Under the pieces are notes generated by a model. It worked only from the letters and a program-made list of their open reading frames with translations. It was not told where the DNA came from and did not search any database. Positions 35,175 to 39,232 of a DNA stretch of 39,232 nucleotides are shown here, one piece after another. Source of the stretch: Lentisphaerota bacterium (lineage in GTDB: Bacteria; Verrucomicrobiota; Lentisphaeria; Victivallales; Victivallaceae). Where the stretch lies: contig SUWJ01000021.1 in NCBI GenBank assembly GCA_015061545.1, positions 1 to 39,232 of the forward strand, read 5' to 3'. Within the stretch, counting starts at the first letter, position 1. Every line of letters starts with the position of its first letter. The position numbers were made by a program, and so were the translations under genes.

Positions 35175-36056
35175 ATGCTTGCGAAAAAATTACAGCTGAC
35201 TGTGCTTGCTGCACTCGGCATCGTATTATTTGATTCCACGGCAATTACGGCGGCGGATACAGTAAAACAACCCGTATTTCTCGGTCACCGCGGCGACCGG
35301 GAACTGGGATTGCAGAATACGATGAGTTCTTTTCAGGGCGCGTGGAAAAACGGCTGCAAAGGCGTGGAGCTGGATATCCGCACCACCGCCGACGGCAAAT
35401 TGATCTGTTTTCATGATCCGAACTTTTCAGGTATGTCAAAAGATAAGCGTAAAGTAGCAGATCTGACTTACGAGGAGATCCTGAAAATTGATATCGGCAG
35501 CAAAAAGCACCCGATGTTCAAAGATGAAAAGCCGCCGCTGCTGGAAGAGTTTTTTGCCGTTATGCCGCCGGATACGATCGTGCAGCTGGAAATCAAATCG
35601 GGAGCAGTCAATAAAGATTTTCCGTTCCAACTGCAGAAGATCCTGAAAAAATACAATATCGACCGATCCAGAGTCTATGTCATCTCTTTTGAAGAGTCGG
35701 AACTGCGCAACCTCAATGAAAAGACTCCGGGCATGAAGAATATGCTGATTATGGGACTTAAAGCCTGCCGCGATCTGGGGATGAAAGATACCAACGATGT
35801 CAACGTTATCACCGATAAGATCATTGCCAAACTCCAGGATATCGGCTGCACGGGTCTCTCCTTCGGCGGCGGTGATACGCGCATAAAATATGACGCAAAC
35901 TTCGTCCGTAAAATCAAAGCCGCGGGATTCGAGCTGGGTATGTGGACGGTCAACGATCTCTATCTGGTGCGCAAGATGGCGGAAATGCAGGTCGATTACA
36001 TCGTGACCGACCGCCCCGTGAGTTTGGATTATATCTGGAAAAAACGTTTCAAATAA
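35175..36056 (+). CDS. Secreted glycerophosphodiester phosphodiesterase
   Basis: A 293-aa exported protein (signal peptide about 1-27, AITAAD). All catalytic positions of the GDPD barrel are present with family spacing: H38-R39 in GHRGD, metal ligands E65 and D67 in VELDI, H80 in CFHD, and E139/K141 in LEIKSG. GMWTVND near the C-terminus is also typical. The common ENT motif reads QNT here, a non-catalytic change. GDPDs hydrolyse glycerophosphodiesters to glycerol-3-phosphate and an alcohol, on deacylated phospholipid or glycerophosphate-substituted glycans and teichoic acid. The ATG at 35175 follows AAGGGAG; the frame extends 10 codons further. Cotranscribed with the next gene (18-base gap), which suggests a glycan-linked role, by inference. 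Confidence 0.92.
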   Translation: MLAKKLQLTVLAALGIVLFDSTAITAADTVKQPVFLGHRGDRELGLQNTMSSFQGAWKNGCKGVELDIRTTADGKLICFHDPNFSGMSKDKRKVADLTYEEILKIDIGSKKHPMFKDEKPPLLEEFFAVMPPDTIVQLEIKSGAVNKDFPFQLQKILKKYNIDRSRVYVISFEESELRNLNEKTPGMKNMLIMGLKACRDLGMKDTNDVNVITDKIIAKLQDIGCTGLSFGGGDTRIKYDANFVRKIKAAGFELGMWTVNDLYLVRKMAEMQVDYIVTDRPVSLDYIWKKRFK

Positions 36057-36074
36057 AATCAAGGAACAACTTTT

Positions 36075-39059
36075 ATGAAAAAATCAATTAAAAATTTATT
36101 ATTGCTGGCAACAGCGCTGCTGTTGAATACAGCTCTTGGTGCGCAGGATAAGATCTATCCGATCGCCTTCGTTTCCGACCCGCCGCCCGAAATGGACGGC
36201 TCAATGGCGCGGATGGCGCGTTTGGCGGGCAGTTTTACTTTGCAGGATAAAAGCGGTTTGATCTTCGGCGAAAAACAATGGGCGGGCAATCAGGATCTCT
36301 CGGGCACCGCCGTAATGGGTTACGACAATAATTATCTTTACATAGCTGCCGATGTGTGCGATGATAAGTTGATGCAGAATTTTCACGGTCAGGATATCTG
36401 GAAAGGCGACCATGTAATGGTGGCATTGCAATACCCTTACACTCCGCTGCGCGAAAGTAAAAATGTCTGGTGTTTTGTCTTTTCGCCGGGTAATTTTGAT
36501 GATATCAAACCGCAGGTCTACATATTTGATCCTGTAACCGCCGATCCGGCAGGAATCCGTACAGCTTCCCGCCGTACCGATAAAGGCTATTCGCTGGAAG
36601 CGGCGATTCCGTGGAAACTGCTGGGAAAAGCGCCCAAACGGTTTGATCGGCTTCGGTTTGATCTAATGCTCAGCGACTCCGATTCGGAATTTCAGGAAGC
36701 AATCCTCAGCACCAGTCCGATCCGCCGCAAGGGTCGTCCGTGGCACATTGCCCGCCAGCTGGAAGGGGTCTTTGCCAAGGCGGACGGAACCTTCCCGAGC
36801 ACAGCGTTGGCTCAGGAATATTTGATGAAAACGCCTGAACACCGGCTCAATGCCAACAACAAAAATTTGAAAGTTGTCATTCCGGCTGCTTTGACCGCCA
36901 AAGCCCGCACGCTGAAAGTTGCCGCCGTTCTGGATTACAAGGTGTTCGCCGGCGGTCAGCCTGCTATGTATATAACCGTAAACGGCAAGCGGATGATGGC
37001 GCAGGACTGCATCAGCCGCGACGGCAGGATCCAATTCGGCAATCACGATATGGCCACCTGTACCAACGACGGCAGATGGTTCACTACTTACGGTAATCTG
37101 GCCGGTAAAGGCTACGTTGATTTCCACAGCAGCGGGGTAAAGATCCACCCCTGCGAATATGAGTTTGAACTCAAGGATAAATTGATTGCAGGCAAGGATA
37201 ATATTGTTGAAATCGAACGCGTAACCAATCGGCAGGAAGATCTGATCTGCCAGATTTCGGTTTCAGAATACGAAACCAAGCCTCTGCGCAGCACACTTAA
37301 AGCGGCTCCGACGGGAGAACTCGACACCGTGGAACCCGATATACCTTCGCAAGTGGATTTTTCATGGCGCATGGGCAATGACGGAGCAGTTTATGTAACT
37401 GCAGGCGGAGTTGAACGCAAGATGGTCAGCAGTTACTCCACCCAGACCCCGGATTGGGCGCGTTTCGGCGGTGCGGGCGAAGGCTACCGCGAACGTATCG
37501 GCAATCAGGTGACTTTGAAAACCCGGGAGTTTGAAGTGGTCCGCACTATCGAAAAACTTGCCGACCGGATCATTGTACGCGATAAACTCATCAACCTTAC
37601 CGACAATATTCTGCCGTTGATGTACAAACACGAAATCGACTTTGCAGGACTTGCCAGAGCCTATGTGGCAGGCTATCCGCGACGCAGCGAGTCGGGTGTC
37701 AACAATCTGCCCCCTCACCCCGCAGTTGCCGCGCTGAACACCACCGGCGGCGTGGTGATGCTGGCGGGCGACGATATAACTCAGGTACTCAGCACCGAAT
37801 ACAGTCACGGCAATCTTATCGGCATGAAAAACGAACGGCTGGTGTTGACTCCCAAACGCACGCTGGATATTGCCATAGAACTCTATGTGCTGGAAAAACC
37901 CGATTACTGGTACTTTATCAACCGTGCCCGCCAGGCGTGGAACGTCAACTTTACCCTGCCGGGAGCGGGCGCTTTTATGAACGGACGCCGTCTGCCCGAT
38001 CTGCCAAAACTGAAAAGCCAGCTGAACGCTTACAGCGCCAAAATCGCTATTCTCAGCGGTATTTACGGCAATCTCAACGGTCAATATGCCGCTTTTCACG
38101 GCCTCAGTTTTGCCGAGCAGGATTTCAGCTGCTACAAAGATAATATGGAAAAATTGCGTCAGGCAAAACCGGGAATCAAAGTGCTGCCCTATTTCCACAG
38201 CTTTATTTCCAACGGTAAAAACGATAAAGAGCGATTTGCCGACGATCGGCTGATCGACTCCAACGGCAATCACGCCGACTACAGCACCGGGAATTATCCG
38301 CTGTATGTGCCCTACCCCGGCAGCAAATTTGCCGCCGCGCAGGAAGAGTTGCTGGAAAAACGCTGGCAGATGGGCTTCGATGCCATCTACTGGGATGAAA
38401 CTGAATATTCGCGGTTGTTCTACAGTTTTTCGGATAAATACTGGGATAACACCACCGCCGTTATCAGCCCCAAAACTCATCGTATGGTGCGGAAAATCAG
38501 CTCTGTACCGCTGCTGACCGAAGATTGGCGCGTACCTGTAGCAGAAAAACTCATCAAACGCGGCAAAGGTCTGCTGATCGGCAACGGAGCGCCCTTCACC
38601 AAACGTATGCGCGATTTGCATACGGTGCGTTTCATCGAAACGGGCAGTATTACCAATCTGATTCTGGGGCAGCTTTACACGCCGCTGGCGCTGGGCGATC
38701 ATCTGACGGTACGCACTCCGCTGGATGCCTATAAAGATATGCTGCGGGCGCTGGATTTCGGCTGTGTTTATTACTACTACAGCCCCACCTTCGGCAATTA
38801 TCCGACGCTTACGGAATATATGTTCCCCATTACTCCGATGCGGATGGGTAACGGATTCATAATCGGCAAAGAACGTATCATCACCAACTGCAGCGGACTT
38901 TTCGGCTGGGGTGACCAATCGAACTTTGAAGTGCATATCTTTGACCGCAGCGGCAAAGAAGATCCCAAATATTCTGTTCCAGTCGTGGAACGTAACGGCA
39001 AACGTTATGCGGAAATCCGGATCCCGGGCGGCTATTCCGCAGCGATAATCCGCAAATGA
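36075..39059 (+). CDS. Secreted CBM9-like/TIM-barrel-like putative glycoside hydrolase
   Basis: A 994-aa exported protein with signal peptide about 1-23 (LLLNTALGAQ). Residues about 27-240 resemble a CBM9-like (DOMON-type) domain: PPPEMDGSM near the start, GYDNNYLYIAADVCDD, GDHVMVALQ and GYSLEAAIPWKLLG. About 260-400 and 420-620 are beta-rich. About 630-900 look like a (beta/alpha)8 domain with LPYFHSF, then GFDAIYWDETEYSRLF (D774, E775) and VRFIETGS, candidate active-site strands. A short beta domain ends the protein. I do not recognise the catalytic family, and the enzymatic role is inferred from architecture and place. AAGGAAC precedes the ATG. Cotranscribed with the GDPD gene. No terminator with a T-run is seen, only a 13-bp hairpin at 39087. 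Confidence 0.7.
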   Translation: MKKSIKNLLLLATALLLNTALGAQDKIYPIAFVSDPPPEMDGSMARMARLAGSFTLQDKSGLIFGEKQWAGNQDLSGTAVMGYDNNYLYIAADVCDDKLMQNFHGQDIWKGDHVMVALQYPYTPLRESKNVWCFVFSPGNFDDIKPQVYIFDPVTADPAGIRTASRRTDKGYSLEAAIPWKLLGKAPKRFDRLRFDLMLSDSDSEFQEAILSTSPIRRKGRPWHIARQLEGVFAKADGTFPSTALAQEYLMKTPEHRLNANNKNLKVVIPAALTAKARTLKVAAVLDYKVFAGGQPAMYITVNGKRMMAQDCISRDGRIQFGNHDMATCTNDGRWFTTYGNLAGKGYVDFHSSGVKIHPCEYEFELKDKLIAGKDNIVEIERVTNRQEDLICQISVSEYETKPLRSTLKAAPTGELDTVEPDIPSQVDFSWRMGNDGAVYVTAGGVERKMVSSYSTQTPDWARFGGAGEGYRERIGNQVTLKTREFEVVRTIEKLADRIIVRDKLINLTDNILPLMYKHEIDFAGLARAYVAGYPRRSESGVNNLPPHPAVAALNTTGGVVMLAGDDITQVLSTEYSHGNLIGMKNERLVLTPKRTLDIAIELYVLEKPDYWYFINRARQAWNVNFTLPGAGAFMNGRRLPDLPKLKSQLNAYSAKIAILSGIYGNLNGQYAAFHGLSFAEQDFSCYKDNMEKLRQAKPGIKVLPYFHSFISNGKNDKERFADDRLIDSNGNHADYSTGNYPLYVPYPGSKFAAAQEELLEKRWQMGFDAIYWDETEYSRLFYSFSDKYWDNTTAVISPKTHRMVRKISSVPLLTEDWRVPVAEKLIKRGKGLLIGNGAPFTKRMRDLHTVRFIETGSITNLILGQLYTPLALGDHLTVRTPLDAYKDMLRALDFGCVYYYYSPTFGNYPTLTEYMFPITPMRMGNGFIIGKERIITNCSGLFGWGDQSNFEVHIFDRSGKEDPKYSVPVVERNGKRYAEIRIPGGYSAAIIRK

Positions 39060-39086
39060 TCCCGTATAAATGTATGCTGCAAGGGG

Positions 39087-39118
39087 GTGTTGCAAAACTC
39101 TGAATAGTTTTGCAACAC
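39087..39118. repeat. 13-bp perfect hairpin after the last gene
   Basis: GTGTTGCAAAACT (39087-39099) is exactly complementary to AGTTTTGCAACAC (39106-39118), loop CTGAAT. There is no T-run, so it is not a standard terminator, though it may block exonucleases at the mRNA 3' end. It stands 23 bases before the right-hand dispersed repeat and is not present beside the left copy. Confidence 0.75.
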
Positions 39119-39141
39119 AATGAAGCTCGCCAACAGCTCAT

Positions 39142-39232
39142 GCGGCGGAACGCCGCAAAGCCCGGTCAGGGCCGCGAACGCATGAGAGGGCAGTTTGCCG
39201 GATATATTCCGGCAAACCGAGCGGAAAAGTTC
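39142..39232. repeat. Hairpin-rich dispersed repeat, right copy (truncated by window end)
   Basis: Inverted copy of 46-136: 39151-39232 equals the reverse complement of 46-127, with only the GAA loop (39148-39150) in non-inverted orientation. The window ends inside the element. Confidence 0.8.

Noticed and set aside
37362..39095. 577-codon minus-strand frame
   Set aside because: Antisense shadow of the CBM9-like gene, low-complexity composition, no ribosome-binding site, starts downstream of the real gene.

Overview
The window looks like a chromosomal contig from a Gram-negative bacterium of the PVC group, most likely Lentisphaerota (Victivallis-like). This is inference. It rests on a DUF1559-type pseudopilin with a near-perfect prepilin signal, several secreted proteins with carbohydrate-binding-like domains, GH36- and GH42-like glycosidases, GntR-LacI hybrid regulation and roughly balanced base composition. 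No rRNA or tRNA gene was seen to settle the taxonomy. There are about 27 protein genes and no CRISPR array or transposase.

Layout. Positions 215-3045 (minus) carry frr, a GT39-like membrane glycosyltransferase and a small FtsB/DivIC-like division protein. Divergent from frr are yebC (3228-3980) and a strongly codon-biased enolase with its own promoter and terminator (4063-5398). Next comes an apparent operon of a Na+/phosphate cotransporter fused to a lipoprotein/Ig-like N-terminus and the two subunits of a class I fumarase (5547-9467). It meets, tail to tail through paired look-alike terminators, a GPH-type sugar transporter (9625-11055, minus). That transporter is divergent from an intracellular GH36-like glycosidase (11284-13254), and a 22-bp palindrome lies between the two. 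Then follow azlCD (13355-14396, possibly leaderless), hisC with a small secreted CBM-like protein (minus), a pseudopilin, a GT9/YjdF pair (minus), a CmpX-type mechanosensitive channel, proA with a DjlA-like co-chaperone, and an alpha/beta hydrolase.

From 24149 to 29080 (minus) lies a complete YhiI-RbbA-YhhJ type ABC export operon, whose promoter is covered by a perfect 19-bp palindrome. Divergent from it, a GntR-LacI hybrid regulator with its own perfect 16-bp palindrome is translationally coupled to a giant secreted GH42-like enzyme (1540 aa) with three near-identical N-terminal modules. After a terminator and a fresh promoter come a secreted glycerophosphodiesterase and a 994-aa CBM9-like/TIM-barrel-like secreted enzyme of unrecognised family. 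The 29288-39059 stretch reads as a glycan-utilisation locus and is the best candidate for a new system: its target may be a glycerophosphate-decorated glycan.

Two window-wide patterns stand out. At least nine promoters share the architecture TTGnnn, a 16-17 bp spacer, then TATATT. The two ends of the window carry the same roughly 91-bp hairpin-rich repeat in opposite orientation, which probably explains why the contig stops there.
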